From NCBI RefSeq assembly GCF_016545825.1, contig NC_052621.1, forward strand, positions 768,199-832,198: a DNA stretch of 64,000 bases, read 5' to 3'. Both the position numbers and the translations under genes were made by a program. Each line of letters opens with the position of its first letter. Position 1 is the stretch's first letter. Of the stretch, positions 1-11,825 are shown in pieces. A model generated the notes under the pieces. The model was not told the DNA's origin. It made no database searches and worked only from the letters and a program-made list of their open reading frames with translations. This DNA comes from Eucalyptus grandis. Its lineage: Eukaryota; Streptophyta; Magnoliopsida; Myrtales; Myrtaceae.

Positions 1-118
1 ACGTCCGGCGACCCTCCGTGATGGTCTTCAGTGGTCGCCCGACGTCCGGCGACCCTCGCCGATGGTCTTCAGTGGTCGCCTGATGTCCGGTGACCCTCGC
101 CAGTGGTCTTCGGTGGGA
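1..118. repeat. 41-bp GC-rich tandem repeat, about 3 units
   Basis: Three consecutive units begin with a/g-tgtccgg-type words (1, 42, 83), each containing ggtcttcagtggtcgcc. The first two are 41 bp and differ at a few bases; the third is shortened by a small deletion. The array is cut by the window edge, so its true length is unknown. The block is much more GC-rich than the DNA that follows. It may be the core of a larger transposon, since similar GC-rich cores sit inside foldback elements elsewhere in the window. Confidence 0.75.
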
Positions 119-365
119 CGTCCGCGGCCACTTGCCCTTCCCGACCATCCGCCCTTCCGATCAATTTTTTATTTATTTTTCTTTTGATAATTTTTTTTAT
201 CACCAAAGCACTTTGCAAATATAATTCCTCCAAACACCATTTTGCACAAAGATACTTCAAATGGGCTTTCAAACTACAATTTTACCAAACACACTTTGCA
301 TTTTGGAAAATACATTAAACTCAAAGGTCTTTGCATTTTGCTAAGGACTTTTCCCAAAAGCGTTC

Positions 366-540
366 CCAAACGCACCCTAAATGTGAGGGAAATGTTGAAA
401 TATTTAAATAATAAATAATGCATTTATTTAACGATTTAACCTTTTTCTCTCATTCATAAATCTCATCTTAGTATTAGAGCCTTCGAGCCTTGTTAAGCCT
501 TTTATTTCGTTCATAAATCTCAACTTGTTATCAGAGCCTT
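366..540 (+). mobile_element. Possible LTR-retrotransposon remnant (PBS-like motif)
   Basis: The word tgttatcagagc at 525-536 is one base from the tggtatcagagc primer-binding site, complementary to initiator tRNA-Met, that follows the 5' LTR in many plant Copia elements. A related word, gtattagagcc, lies at 471-481, so the segment may be internally duplicated. No gag or pol coding sequence follows. This is a short degraded remnant at best; the call rests on the motif alone. The rest of 119-950 is AT-rich with no gene that I can see. Confidence 0.3.
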
Positions 541-1099
541 TGAGCCTTTATTCCTATGGCAACCTAAGTGCACCATGTGCATGCCAAATAAATTAATCCC
601 CACATCTCAACAGTGTTCACTTTGCGCACACAAGTCTTATTTGAGGAAGTAGTTAATTGAGTTATTCCACAATAGTCGGTGGTTTGATGCTATCCACACC
701 AACTGCGTTGCATAATCTAGCTTTTTTCATGGAGGAGGCTTTCTTTCGATACTAATCACATAGGTCACATCACTCAATAACTATTTTTCCAAGTTAGCCA
801 TATAAGTCATTTGATGCTACAACACTAGTTGTATAGGTCGCGTCGCTCATTTACTATTTTGTAAGCTAGTGACGTCGCCACTTGCTATTTCCACTCTAAT
901 CCTCAAAATTTTGCACAACTTGCCGCCCTCAAACAATCAAGATCTAGAGGATGCTACCTCACACACTGCCCCACCATGGATCAACAAGACTGCCCCGCAA
1001 TGTTGTTAGAGGAACAAGTTTTTCGTGGCACTATTTGACGTTAATTCAAAGTCTAAGTGACAATGTCACCTTAAGTTTGAGAAAGGATGTTAGAGATAT

Positions 1100-1440
1100 T
1101 AAGGGTGTTGGCAATATTAAAATATTTTTTAAAATGATTTAAGATATTTTTTCTAATTTTCTACATCTATTTTGATTATGCATTTCTGATTTGATTTCAT
1201 TTTATTTCCTCTCTCTAGGCCTATAAATAGGCTCTTGATATACTCTTTTCAATATATTGAAATATACTTAAATCTCTTATTCTCTGTTTTGCATTCTTAT
1301 TTCTAACTTGCACGAAGTCTGATGCATGTGAAACGTTTGGTTCGTATGCATTTAGTAAGGTTCTACCCATGAAATAACGAACGTAATTATCAAAGTTACC
1401 TTGCAATTAGCGCAAGAAAGAATAACTCACGTCTTCCTCG
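1100..1440 (+). mobile_element. Possible solo-LTR fragment with TATA box
   Basis: A compact promoter-like stretch contains ctctctctaggcctataaatagg, with a TATA box at 1221-1231, followed by an AT-rich leader. This is the arrangement of a plant LTR U3/R boundary. No terminal repeat partner or coding region is visible nearby. An ordinary promoter of a gene not recognised here is the alternative; no plausible coding sequence follows. Confidence 0.25.
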
Positions 1441-1587
1441 CTATTATAGAAAAAATATGTCCCCATCAAAATTGCAAGATGAGGCACCTAAGATGCCATC
1501 GATTTTCAGGCTTGTTCAGAAGGAATTGGGGTTGAAATTTTTTGCATTGAGAAAATTATTCAAAAAACATAAAAATATTTTATGGCT

Positions 1588-1960
1588 AATAATTTAGTTC
1601 TAAACTTTTTAATTTCGGTTAATTTAAACACAAACATTTTTACTATTTGCCAATATAGTCATTTTTATCAATTTTAGCTGAAAATTACTAACGTAGTGGT
1701 CTAATTAGTTTGGCACAATGCTGACTTTGATGATTTTTTCAATTTTTGAATGATATTCTGAATTTTTATTTTTTTACATTTACTTATCTATCTTCTTTTT
1801 CTATCTTATTTTTCCTATTTCCGTTAACCGATCACCGATGGATGAACCCTTGCAAAATTGGTCAAATTGACTACGTTGGAAGTTCGTCAGAAAGCTCAAA
1901 ACTAAATTGACAAATTATAAAGTTCATAATGGGTTGTGGACTTTTTGGACAATTATCTCC
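1588..1960. repeat. Foldback-type interspersed repeat, degenerate copy
   Basis: The left part carries words of the family found intact at 30,885-31,710: 'ttctaaactttttaattt', a gap phrase near 'caattttagctgaaaatt' and 'aacgtagtgg'. The right part carries the inverted counterpart ('aaactaaattgacaaatt', 'aagttcataa'). The GC-rich core is nearly absent. Assignment is by shared words with the better copy, so boundaries are approximate. Confidence 0.45.
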
Positions 1961-2509
1961 TTTGCATTTGTCTACATTATATAGATAGACTTTTATATAC
2001 AAAGATTTCATTAACAACTACTTGGAAGTTACTTTCATCCTCATGTTGGATGTAGCTGATTGAAAAAAAAAAATCTCTAGGTATGATTAACCTCCTTAAA
2101 AAATCCTCCTATTTTTAAACTATAATCTCAAACAAATAATAATAATAGTTGTTTTAAAAATAGCAATTAAGCCTGGATGAGCCGGCAGATGCACCCCCTG
2201 CATCTTTTCTAACAGAGAAGAAACATGTTTAGAACTGGTAATCCGTATTATGTCGTTTTGAAAAAAGGGCACACGAATATGACCAATTCATACACGATAC
2301 ATTTTTATACACGTGTCTTACTACTTTGACATGAATAGATATCTAACAAAGTGGGTCATAATGCTAGTAGGGACTAGTTTTGAATGTTCAACATTTGGCC
2401 AAATGTTGAAACTTATTTTTTTCTTCCAAAACTATCATCACTAATTTTTCAAATTTTTGATTTTGCTATCGTTATTATTTTTTTAAATGCTAAAAAAATC
2501 AAATATATA

Positions 2510-3474
2510 TAAATGCTAAAAATATATATTGGTCTTTTTAAAATATATTTAAACATTTTATTTTTTAGCATATATATTTGATTTTTTTAACATTACTGTC
2601 AAAATTTATATTTAAAAAGTTGCATACATTATTTTTTTAATTTTAAACAAAAAATTTAAAAATTCTGACAAAATTTGGTCTATTCTTTAATATATATATA
2701 TATATATATATATTAGAGATGAAATGGGGATTTGTCAAAAGGTTTTTCAAAGGGGATAAATTTTTTTAAGTATATGTTGAGATAATGGAGATGTATAATT
2801 TAAAGGATTTATCTTTCTTGAAGATTATAGTAATTCTCTTTTATCATCTCTATATATTTTCATGGAGATGTATAATTTAAATGATTTGTTTGGATATGAC
2901 AATTATAAATTCTCCTTATTGGTGCTTTATAAACTTCACTGTATATATATTATGTTTATGATTTTTAGCATTACTTTCAATTTTATATTTAAAAATTTAC
3001 ATTAAAATTAAAATTAAAAAATTTCGATGAAGGATTTGATCTTTTTAAAATATATACATATATATGTATTTGATTTTTTTTTTTAGTATTGTTGTCAAAA
3101 ATTTTATTTAAAAAGTTGCATACATTAAATTTTTTTAATTTTAAACAATAAAAAATTTCAAAATTCTAACAAAGGGTTTGATCTTTTTTAAAAATATATA
3201 TGTATGTATGTATTTGATTTTTTGGCATTATTTTCAATTTTATATTTAGAAAGTTGCATACATTATTGTTTTCAATTTTAAACAAATAAAATTTTAAAAT
3301 TTCATAGAAGGATTTGGTCTTTTTTAAAAAGAAAATGTATATATATATATATTTGATTTTTTTAGTATTATTGTGAAAATTATATTTAAAAAGTTGGATA
3401 CATAATTTTTTTTTCTTCAATCTTAAGCAAATAAAAAATTAAAAAATTCCAATGAAGGGTTTGGTCTTTTTTTT

Positions 3475-3528
<54 letters not shown>

Positions 3529-3745
3529 TTGAATTTTTAGTATTATTGTTAAAATTTATATTTAAAAGTTGCATACATTATTTTTTTCAATTTTAAAAAT
3601 TAAAAATTTAAAAATTTTGATGAAGGGTTTAGTCTTTTAAAAAATTATATGTGTGTATTTGAATTTTTAGCATTATTTTCAAATTTATATTTAAAAATTT
3701 GCATACATTATTTTTTCAATTTTAAATAAATAAAATTTAAAAACT
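2510..3745. repeat. Degenerate AT-rich tandem array, about 7 units of 118-176 bp
   Basis: The phrase aaaagttgcatacatta recurs near 2617, 3113, 3252, 3392 (ggatacataa variant), 3568 and 3698, with a weaker copy near 2995. Each is followed by a poly-T/tttaattttaaac stretch, a 'ttc-tgatgaagggtttggtctttt' phrase, a TA-rich stretch and 'tgtatttgattttttagcatta'. Spacing is about 118-176 bp, varying mainly through expansion of internal TA runs. No coding potential is visible; the ORFs here are lysine/isoleucine-rich products of AT-rich DNA. Confidence 0.75.
3480..3524. repeat. (TA)n microsatellite inside the AT-rich array
   Basis: An uninterrupted TA run of about 22 dinucleotides follows a long T run (3467-3480). 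A shorter TA run of about 11 units is at 2693-2714 in the equivalent position of an earlier array unit. This shows that the microsatellite is the variable part of the unit. Confidence 0.9.
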
Positions 3746-3749
3746 AAAT

Positions 3750-5640
3750 TTACCCAAAAAGCTTTTCAAATGTATTTTTTACCAAACGGCATTTCTCTCA
3801 AAATTGCTTCTTAAAGCATAATTTACCAAAATGAAAAGTCATTTAGACTAAACTCTTTACATTTTCTCAATGGGTTTTCAAAATAGTGAACCAAACGCAC
3901 CCATCAACAACGAGTGACAAGAGCGAGTCTGGCTGTCCTAGAAGGGTGAGCTAAACGAAAAGGGTGGGAGGAGGAGAGGGAGGGGCATCTTTTTTAAAAA
4001 ACCATATCATAGAGGAAAACTGGAGAGAGTGAGAGAGAGGCGATCTTGTTCTAGAGTGACTGAAAACCACATTGCCAATGCTCGCTCGACTGAGGTGCTC
4101 GGCCAAAAGGGAGGTTCGGTCATTGTTGTAGAGAATGAACATCTCGCCGCTCAGAGGAGAAAAGCCCCGTGATCTCCCTAGTGTTTTGAACCCCATCACC
4201 GCCAATTTTTAGCGAACAGATACAAAACACTTTTCCCAAAACCTCTCATTGTGAAAATTATAAGTAAATCAACACGAACTAAGTTCCCACATGAAATATG
4301 TTGTTTAGAGTTCGTATCCATCATCTTTGATCCTAGGATCACCATAAATCTCGCTAACGTACTCTGGTGGTTGGTGGTGGTCTATCGGTTGTTAGGTGCC
4401 GAACCTGCTTGGTTGAGTCATGGTCGAACGATTTCTGGTTCGAGAAGAAAAAGAAACAAGTCACAGGGAAGAGAAAGGCCATCGAGGAAGAAGTAGGGAA
4501 GAAAAAGAGGATGCAGCAGAAAAAACAAAAGAGTGAAGAAGACAAAATGGAGAGAATAAAAGAAATTAAGAAAATCATCAAAAAATTAAAAAGTTAAAAT
4601 TTTTTGATTTTTTTTTAAATTTTAGGTCAGATCCGGGTAGACAGATCATATAAATAATAAAAAAAGTCACCGGGTCAGATGGGTTAATACCCTGAAAAAA
4701 GGTCCGAAACCGTTCCCGAATATAATATTATTAATAGTAATAAACATATAAATAATAATAAAAACTGAAATAAAAAATTATGACGCATAAAATCCTAAAT
4801 TAGTAAAACCTGTCACGCGTGTCATTTAAAGTAATAATTTGAGAATAAAATTTAATAAAAACTAACAGAGGGTAAAAAAATTAAAAATTCAGAAATTGGT
4901 AAAAGATTTTAAAATTTTTTTTAGGAAATAATAAAAATTTTAGAAAATTCGAAAAATCATTAAAAAATTTAGAAAATTCGGAAAAATTGTTAAAAATGGG
5001 AAAATCTAGAAACTAAAAAAATAATTTTAAAAATTTTAATTTAGAAAAATAAATAAATAAATTATAAAATCGCTAAAAAATTAAAATCTAAAATTGAACA
5101 AGCCTTTAGAGCTTTACAATAGGATTCTTTGTTTTATGTTGCATCTTTTTTTTTAGGGATGACATTATGATATTTTTGTGCTTTCCTTTTATGATTATAA
5201 TTGATTGCTTATTTCAATATTCTAGGTATTACCAACTTGATCTAGAATGGTTAGGCAAACCTTAAGTTTCTTTTGGATCACTGTAATGGCATTAATTAGC
5301 ATATAATCAAATAGACACCGAAAAAGCATTAATATTAGGGCTAACGTAATCGAATTCTCGAGTCTAGATGTCTAGTTGTATAAATACTTAGATATCTTCC
5401 CATATCTTACTTAGTTTTTAATCGACCGAAGAGGTTAGTGGCGACTCCATTGTTAAAATTTACATAAGCTTAATTGATTTATATTTTGAACACCCAATGT
5501 CAGGCAAGGTATGAATTTGGAAAAGCCCAAATTAATGGAAGGCTTTCGAGGGGTTAGGTCGTGATAGCTTGGCGACTCATTAGAGTTTTGTTTTTAAACC
5601 TTCGAGGACGGTAAAATCCCATTCGGTTTTGGGAATCGAA
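3750..5640. other. Intergenic, no gene recognised
   Basis: 3,750-3,905 looks like a transposon terminus: phrases 'accaaacggcatttc' and 'aaccaaacgcaccc' resemble those at 225-376. 4,600-5,090 is A-rich repetitive sequence of the 'gaaaattcgaaaaat' type, preceded by 'gatccgggtagacagatc' and 'caccgggtcagatggg'. 5,400-5,660 contains twice a 'tggcgactc' phrase of the kind seen in plant Gypsy leader regions. Short ORFs at 3,951-4,205 (-) and 4,251-4,496 (+) show no family resemblance that I can recognise. Confidence 0.5.
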
Positions 5641-7260
5641 TATTCGGACGTGTCACAATTCATTTTTAGGACCGTCTCATCGCTACATCAATTTATTAAT
5701 GAAAGTCCGAAATTTCAAGAAAGAAATTATCGGAGGAAAAATCGAAGACTGGAAGAAAATAAAAGGGAATGAGAAAAGGAAAATAATAGAAATAAGAAAA
5801 TTAGGTTTTCTTATTAAAGTATTATTTCCTTTCCCTTTTTCTTTTCTCTCTCTCTCTCTCTCTCCTCTCCCCTCCCCTTCGTGCGTAGCCCTCCCCACCG
5901 CCGAATGCCCCTTGCCAAATTGAAATTGGCTTCTCTTCTCTCTCTCTTCTCCTTACTTTTGACCAGTCAAATCCTCTTATCTCTTCTCTCTCTTATCCCT
6001 TCTTCTCTCTCCTCTCTCCTCTCCCTCGTAGCCGACTTCTTCTTCTTCCTTCTTCTTTGTGCGAACCAGAAGCTGAAGAAGACAGAAGCAGCGAGCATCA
6101 CCGCCAGACGAAGACAGCAGCCGCTCGTCCCGCCGCCGCACCGCCGCCCGCGCGCTCGCCGCCGTTCCGCCGTCCGCGCACGCCCAGGCCGCGCGAACCA
6201 GCCGCTGTTCGCTCCTGTTCCAGCTCCGACCAGCCACCGTCCGGCCATCTCCGGCCACCGTTCGGACCGCCGGAGCTCCCCTTGCCCTCCGCCGGCTTCC
6301 CCTCGCCGCCCTAGCCGCCGGACGAGCTTCGTCCAGCCAAGAACAGTGACTGGAAAAATGGGTTTCCAGCACTGTTCAAGGCCGTTTTGGGCCGTTTCCC
6401 GGCCCCGAACCCGAGCCGTGCTTTGGGAAGTATCGTTCCTCGCGTCGCCGCCGTCGGATTGATCCGATTTGCGCGCGATTTGGTGAGTAATCTCACTAAT
6501 CTTGGATTAGTTGGCTAATTATGCTTAAGGTTGGTTTAGATTTAATTAATTATGTTTAGGTTGTTAGATTAGAATAAATTAGCAATTATTAGTCAATTGT
6601 GATGCGATTTAAATAATTTGATTGCGCAATTAACAAGTAGACGTGGTCTACTAATTATTGGAAGTGCTTCGGGAATTTTCCCGACCCTTAGTGGGCTCCA
6701 ATTAGGCTTTTCGGGCCTAAGTGGATTTTTTTGTATTTAAATATTAATTTTCGGAATTAAATTAAATAATTATTTATTTTCCGGAAATTCAACTGAGATG
6801 GCCTGGAACCGGAAAATTATGCTGATGACCGTGGTGAAGTCCGTTTATTTAATCGGGCTTTATTTTTGTACTAAATTGAATTTTTAATATTTATTAATTA
6901 ATTATTTTTCGGAAATTAAGATTTTGATGGCCGATGACCGAAATCTCGTGCCGATCGTCGTGGCGCAGTCCGTTTATTTATTTGAGCTCTACGTTGTATG
7001 GAATTGAATAAATTGTGACATTTTAGGGATTTACCCTAAATTGATTGGAATCGATTGAGATTGAATTATCATTGGTGAATGGCCAAGTATGTTTATTCAG
7101 CATTTATAATGCTTTGTTGAGTTAATTTAATTATTTGATTGAGTATTGATTGGTGAATGGCCAGTATGTTTATTCAAAGATTTATAGGGCTTTGTTGAGT
7201 TGTAAAGGGAGTAGAATGATGAGAGTGAATCAAGTACTGGGATCGAACCAATCGAGACAC
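5640..7260 (+). mobile_element. LTR-like repeat block with CT-rich leader and GC-rich, non-conserved ORF
   Basis: A (CT)n-rich tract (about 5,845-5,880 and onward) leads into a GC-rich section to 6,480 that is open for 193 codons from 5,881. The translation is a low-complexity Pro/Arg/Ser-rich string with no recognisable domain, so I do not call a gene. Downstream are two imperfect internal duplications: a phrase around 'gtccgtttatttaatcggg' (about 6,770-6,990) and 'attggtgaatggcca-gtatgtttattca' (about 7,070 and 7,150). The mix of a leader, internal repeats and the following minisatellite suggests a long LTR or leader of a Gypsy-type element. That identity is inference. Confidence 0.3.
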
Positions 7261-7267
7261 GGTGTAT

Positions 7268-7620
7268 GGACCTACGTGGTTCGGTGATTGGGACATCACT
7301 TGGCGAAACGGCGCCTTAAAGAACACACGTATCGGTCTAGTACATACATTATTATGGACCTACGTGGTTCGGTGATTGGGATATCATTGGCGAAAACGGC
7401 GCCTTAAAGAACGCACGTATCGGTCTAGTACTCACATTGTTATAGGCATGTGTGGTTCGGTGACGAGGGTGTGTCGGCGAAAACGGCGCGCCTTAAAGAA
7501 CGCATACACTTGTCTATTAAACACATTGTTATAGGCATGTGTGGTTCGGTGATTATGGAACTCATCACGAAAACGGCGCCTTAAAGAACGCACACAATTG
7601 TCTAGTGAGTACATGGTTAT
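7268..7620. repeat. Minisatellite, 4 units of 88-89 bp
   Basis: Units begin at 7268, 7356, 7445 and 7534 with ggacctacgtggttcgg or ggcatgtgtggttcgg, followed by 'cgaaaacggcgccttaaagaac' and 'tatcggtctagta' type phrases. Units 1-2 and 3-4 form two subtypes, which suggests that a dimer was duplicated or that two rounds of expansion took place. The array sits inside the LTR-like block. No reading frame is conserved across units. Confidence 0.9.
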
Positions 7621-8469
7621 ATAGTCCTGGGATATCGCATTATAAAATGGACCTAATTATTATTTAATATATTTTCTTGACAGCGCATTCAAGAATGTGA
7701 GGTATGTCCTCGTGTTAAATGTTGATGCAAGATTGAAGTAACAAGGGATATAGTTTTTGCTAGTACTTTGTTTTGTAGGTTGATGTATAAAATGAATGGC
7801 TATGTGGATGATATTGAAGTGATGTTTGGATATAAACTGTTATGCTTGCTTTTATACATGCTTCAGCACTACACTTATGCACACACAACCTACGGTCAAA
7901 CCCTGGTTGCACGCCACAAAATCTTTAGGAGGTATCAAGGATCGTTTGGACCATACGATTGTAATCAATACTAGTTGCTAGGGCCTAGAAGGAGAAAAAG
8001 ATAAGAATTAGACATTTACAAAGTATTTTCTATTAATCAATACTAGGTTTGTATTAGCCTTTAGTATCTACTTGGCTTGCATTTTGACCATTACTTCACT
8101 TCAGAATATTTAAGTCTTTGTTATACTTTGCTCCTTTTAGTTATACTCAATTAGAAAGCGCCAAACCCAAAACCCAAATTTAAGCACGTTTTCCATTCCC
8201 TTACTAATTATCATAAATAACCATAGAAAAAGAACATATAAGGCCTAATAATTCCTCAAATAATATGTTTCAATGCGTAAGGATTGATGGACTAGGGCCA
8301 TAATATAAATGCATCGATGATTCAAATCAAAATGCATAAGGATTGATGGACTAGTCCATTTACTATTGTTTGTTTGATCGACTAATCCTTTATATTCTTA
8401 TGGGTGAAGAGTCAAATGTTTTAGCACTTCCTCATGGGGGAAGAATCAAGATAATTTTGAATCATAACT

Positions 8470-8700
8470 CTTGATTTTAATCAGAATCCTACTGTTGTTG
8501 CTGCCTCCAGGTATAGAAAAAACCGGAGCAAAAGCTACCATTACGATGAGACAAGCAACGGCAGTACAAGTTGTCGATGTTGTTTTCATCCATTGTCCCG
8601 CCTCTTTAAGCATATATTTGCGATTTTTAAGAAATTCTTCTCTAAATATTTGTCTACTTAGTAATGAAGATGTGATATCTTCTACAGAAAAATAGAAATC
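8470..8700 (-). pseudogene. PGG-domain fragment of an ankyrin/PGG family gene
   Basis: Read on the minus strand, this segment translates to a recognisable PGG domain. A stretch FREEFLKNRKYMLKEAGQW is followed by a hydrophobic run with MVAFAPVFSIPGG, the usual order for this plant membrane domain: charged 'EE-K..KEG..WMK', first transmembrane helix, PGG. After PGG the frame quickly loses family resemblance and stops, and the later helices are missing. The neighbouring ankyrin-type exons at 8,897-11,127 are on the opposite strand, so this is not their own C-terminus. Either an inversion or the end of a second family member explains it. Family members are ACD6/ITN1-like, usually membrane proteins in stress signalling; this fragment should be non-functional. 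Confidence 0.6.
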
Positions 8701-8896
8701 AGACTTATCAATATAAATGTAAATTCAAGAGAATGAAACAACACTACGGTGAACAGACCTTAAACGACTGTAGCTCCCTCTGCAGAATGAGAGCCTCTCC
8801 AGTAACATTTGCTTGTAGACTTACTTGTTATTTATGTTCATTTCTTTTGTTTTTTGGGATATTAAAGATTTTTCCTTGGAGATATCTTCGGAAGCC

Positions 8897-11127
8897 ATGG
8901 CAACTGACAAAACAGCCCAGGAAGGTTGCAATCCCACTAATAGTATGTCAATTTCAATTTGTAACAGTTTTCAGTGCGTCTTGTGTTTCATGAGTTTCGA
9001 CTTTTTTTAATTCAAAACATTTTAAATCACTGCATATAAATGATGACACAAACATTCAAATTTAGTCTTTTCATAATTTTAAAATTTTTAAGAATAAATT
9101 GAATTATAATTGAGAAAGCTATATAAAGAATATGCTTTTTCTACTTTCAAAGGGTAAACAAACTGGTATAAAAAAGTATGTTGAGTAAAGCATCGTCCTT
9201 CTTTTGCATTGAGTTTAATATGAACTTTGAAAAGGTGCAATTGTTACACTTGACCCAAAAAACTAGTGCAAAAGATTGAAGACATTTAATGTGTAACTTT
9301 TGTAGCCATGGCAACAAGCTGCGTGAAGGTAGTATATAGGGAATTGTTTGAAGCTGCCATCAAAGGTGATTTGAGAGCTGTCAATCAAATACTCAATCAA
9401 GATTCTGAAGCAGCGATGGCTAATGTTATAATCACAAGTGATCAACAGTATATTGCCCTAGTTGTTGCGGCTATAGCCGAACAAGATGAGATGGTTGAGA
9501 ATTTGGTATATCGCATGAAGATTGTCATCTCTTTTTGCATAAGGCCCTCAAAGTTGCCCTCAAGGGAGGGAAAATTAGAATAGTAAAGGCAAAACTGGAT
9601 AGGAACTCAGCATTAGAAAATTCATTATCTACTGCCTCATTGACTTCTTTTAAAAGTGCTCCTTTACAAAATGCGCTTCATTGGTATTTAGTCAAGATTA
9701 TACAATCCCCACCATCTGATGATGCCATGAGGAACCTTATTTTTGCTGCCGTTCGGGTAGGATTTTTATACTCACAAATTTTGTCACATTTCATTCATTG
9801 TTAACTTGAATTAACTTTTCTTTTATTCTTGTGTTTTAAAAGATGTAGGATTATATTTAGCTCTCAAATATCTCAACCCAACGATGCCTAGTTAGCAACT
9901 ATGCCACATCTTTTCTACAGCGGAGCTAAGCTCAATTTGTGCGAAAGATTAATATACAAATGTAAGTACTTCTTGCACTTCTTTTGTTGAATTTGTACAA
10001 CTTGAGTAACTTATGGTGTTTACACTATTTGTTTCCATTTTAGGCATCCCTCTATGCTTGGTCAATACATCACTTGACAACTCCAAAAACATAAAGATGG
10101 CTTGAGGTACATTTGTTAATTTGTTTAATGAATGGACTAATATGATAGAAAGCATATCATTCATGAATCTTATTTACAAAAAAAAAAAATTAGGGGCAAG
10201 GACTGCATCTATCTATATAAATTAATATCTAAATCATCATCTATTATCTGATATAGCATTTGCAAAGTTAGTCCAAAAGTCAAACTCAATGTCAAATTGC
10301 CAAGTAGAATTATTGAGGATTGTAGATTTGGATTTCAGGTCATGGAGTTTGATTAGTCCAAGTTTCTCTAACATATCTAACATAATTAAATTTAAACATG
10401 CATTTTTGCGTTCGTCACCAATTTTTAATTGCTAAAATGATTCTTCTCTCCTCTTCATGGTAATGCAATAGTTAAGTGGAGATATCATTATAGAATCTTG
10501 CCTCAGGTAAATGAAATGCCATGTCATATACAAAAAAAAAAAAAAAGACCTTATTTCATCCGTTATTGAATTCTCTAAATTGGAAGTATAAAATGATAGT
10601 TTTAGTATATACTTTTGAGATTATGATATTAATATGAATAGGCTCTCAGCTATTATGTAATAATTTGATTTAATTCAATTAAAAATCTAAAGGATATGTA
10701 TTCATCAAATGGATTTTTTAAAATACTTATTTGAAAATAGATTCGTTGATCCATCATTGAATTTAAGCATTAAAAAAAAAAAGAGTTCTTTTCTTTTCTC
10801 GACATTGTGTGTGTTCATGACTTTTTTTTTTTGGTTATCTGATGCATGCCTTTGGATTTTCAAGCTATTTGATTCTTCAATCTAAAATTGCTTATCTGAT
10901 ATTATGTGCAGTGTGGTCGCATAAAAGAGATTGGAGAATTAAAGTTGATCAATAATTGCTCTATTGAATTGGCAAATTTAGCTTTTGCCAACATGGAGAC
11001 TTTTATGAGAACTCACCATATACTGGAGTTTCTTTTGAATTCAAGGGTTATCCTTAATATCATAGATTTTAAAATTTTCGAACTCCTCAAGGTACGTTTG
11101 AAACATTATCTAGAATTAACATGGTAG
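8897..11127 (+). pseudogene. Decayed ankyrin-repeat (ankyrin/PGG family) gene, N-terminal part
   Basis: A plausible exon 1 (8,897-8,942) starts at an ATG (MATDKTAQEG) and ends at a gtatgtc donor. It joins in frame to an acceptor at 9,305. Exon 2 encodes an opening ankyrin unit (RELFEAAIKGDLRAVNQIL). Near 9,510-9,540 the frame shifts; the next conserved piece, 'ALKVALKGGKIRIVKAKLDRNS', is in another frame. Later pieces fit the family: 'DDAMRNLIFAAVR' (about 9,715-9,756), 'LATMPHLFYSGAKLNLCERLIYK' in part (about 9,890-9,960, after a stop) and 'EFLLNSRVILNIIDF' (10,906-11,127). No + strand PGG domain follows. The frameshift, internal stop and missing C-terminus argue for a pseudogene. Exon limits are my reading of splice signals. 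Confidence 0.55.
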
Positions 11128-11825
11128 GAAAATTTAACAGAAGAATCGATAAAAGCAATTGTGAAAGCAAGATATGTCGATTCCTTTAGAATTCTCAATA
11201 CACCACAACTAATTCAATTAGTTATCCTTTGCATGATTTAGATTATCTATACATGCATTAAACTCAGATGATAAACCATTCACCAAAAAAATAAATTTTA
11301 CTTACAATAAACTTACCGTAGATCATGAGTTTTTTCAAGATAAATATTATAATATGAATTAGTTTTTAGGATCCTCTAAATTTTTATGTCTTGGAAAATG
11401 TGTTTTTAGTGAGTTTTTATTTCTCGTTGCCATTAATCTTATCCACAATATCATTCATAAAAAAAACTACATACAAAATTGATGCATTTTCACAATTTCA
11501 CTTAATAATTACAACATAACTATATGTAAATGATAATAAATGGATTAACTTAATCATATCGGTTTCATCACTCAATACAATTAATCTTTAAGTTACAATT
11601 GATATAAAATATGAGTTCATAACGATATTACTATTATACTAATGCATTGCATGGATCTTTTCTTAATAGAAAGTACATCGATTAAACTTTATTGATAGAC
11701 CTAATGGTTGGAAAATACATCGATTAAAATTTATTAATAGACCTAATGGTTGGGAAAAGGAAATTATATAATTTTTGTACGAAGTCCATATTATTATTAT
11801 TCTTCTTTTTTTTTTTTGGGGCAAG
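11128..11825. other. Intergenic, AT-rich, nothing recognised
   Basis: AT-rich sequence with no open frame resembling a gene. Two near-identical phrases, 'catcgattaaa-tttattgatagacctaatggttgg' (about 11,668-11,712 and 11,717-11,755), form a local direct duplication of roughly 46 bp. Confidence 0.5.

Noticed and set aside
5881..6462. 193-codon ORF in the GC-rich block
   Set aside because: Low-complexity Pro/Arg/Ser translation with overlapping ORFs in other frames and no domain; more likely LTR or leader sequence.
7268..7620. CRISPR-like array (regular repeats)
   Set aside because: Whole units are repeated head to tail without unique spacers, and this is plant DNA; it is a minisatellite.
8471..8695. 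74-codon plus-strand ORF
   Set aside because: It is the antisense of a recognisable PGG domain on the minus strand.
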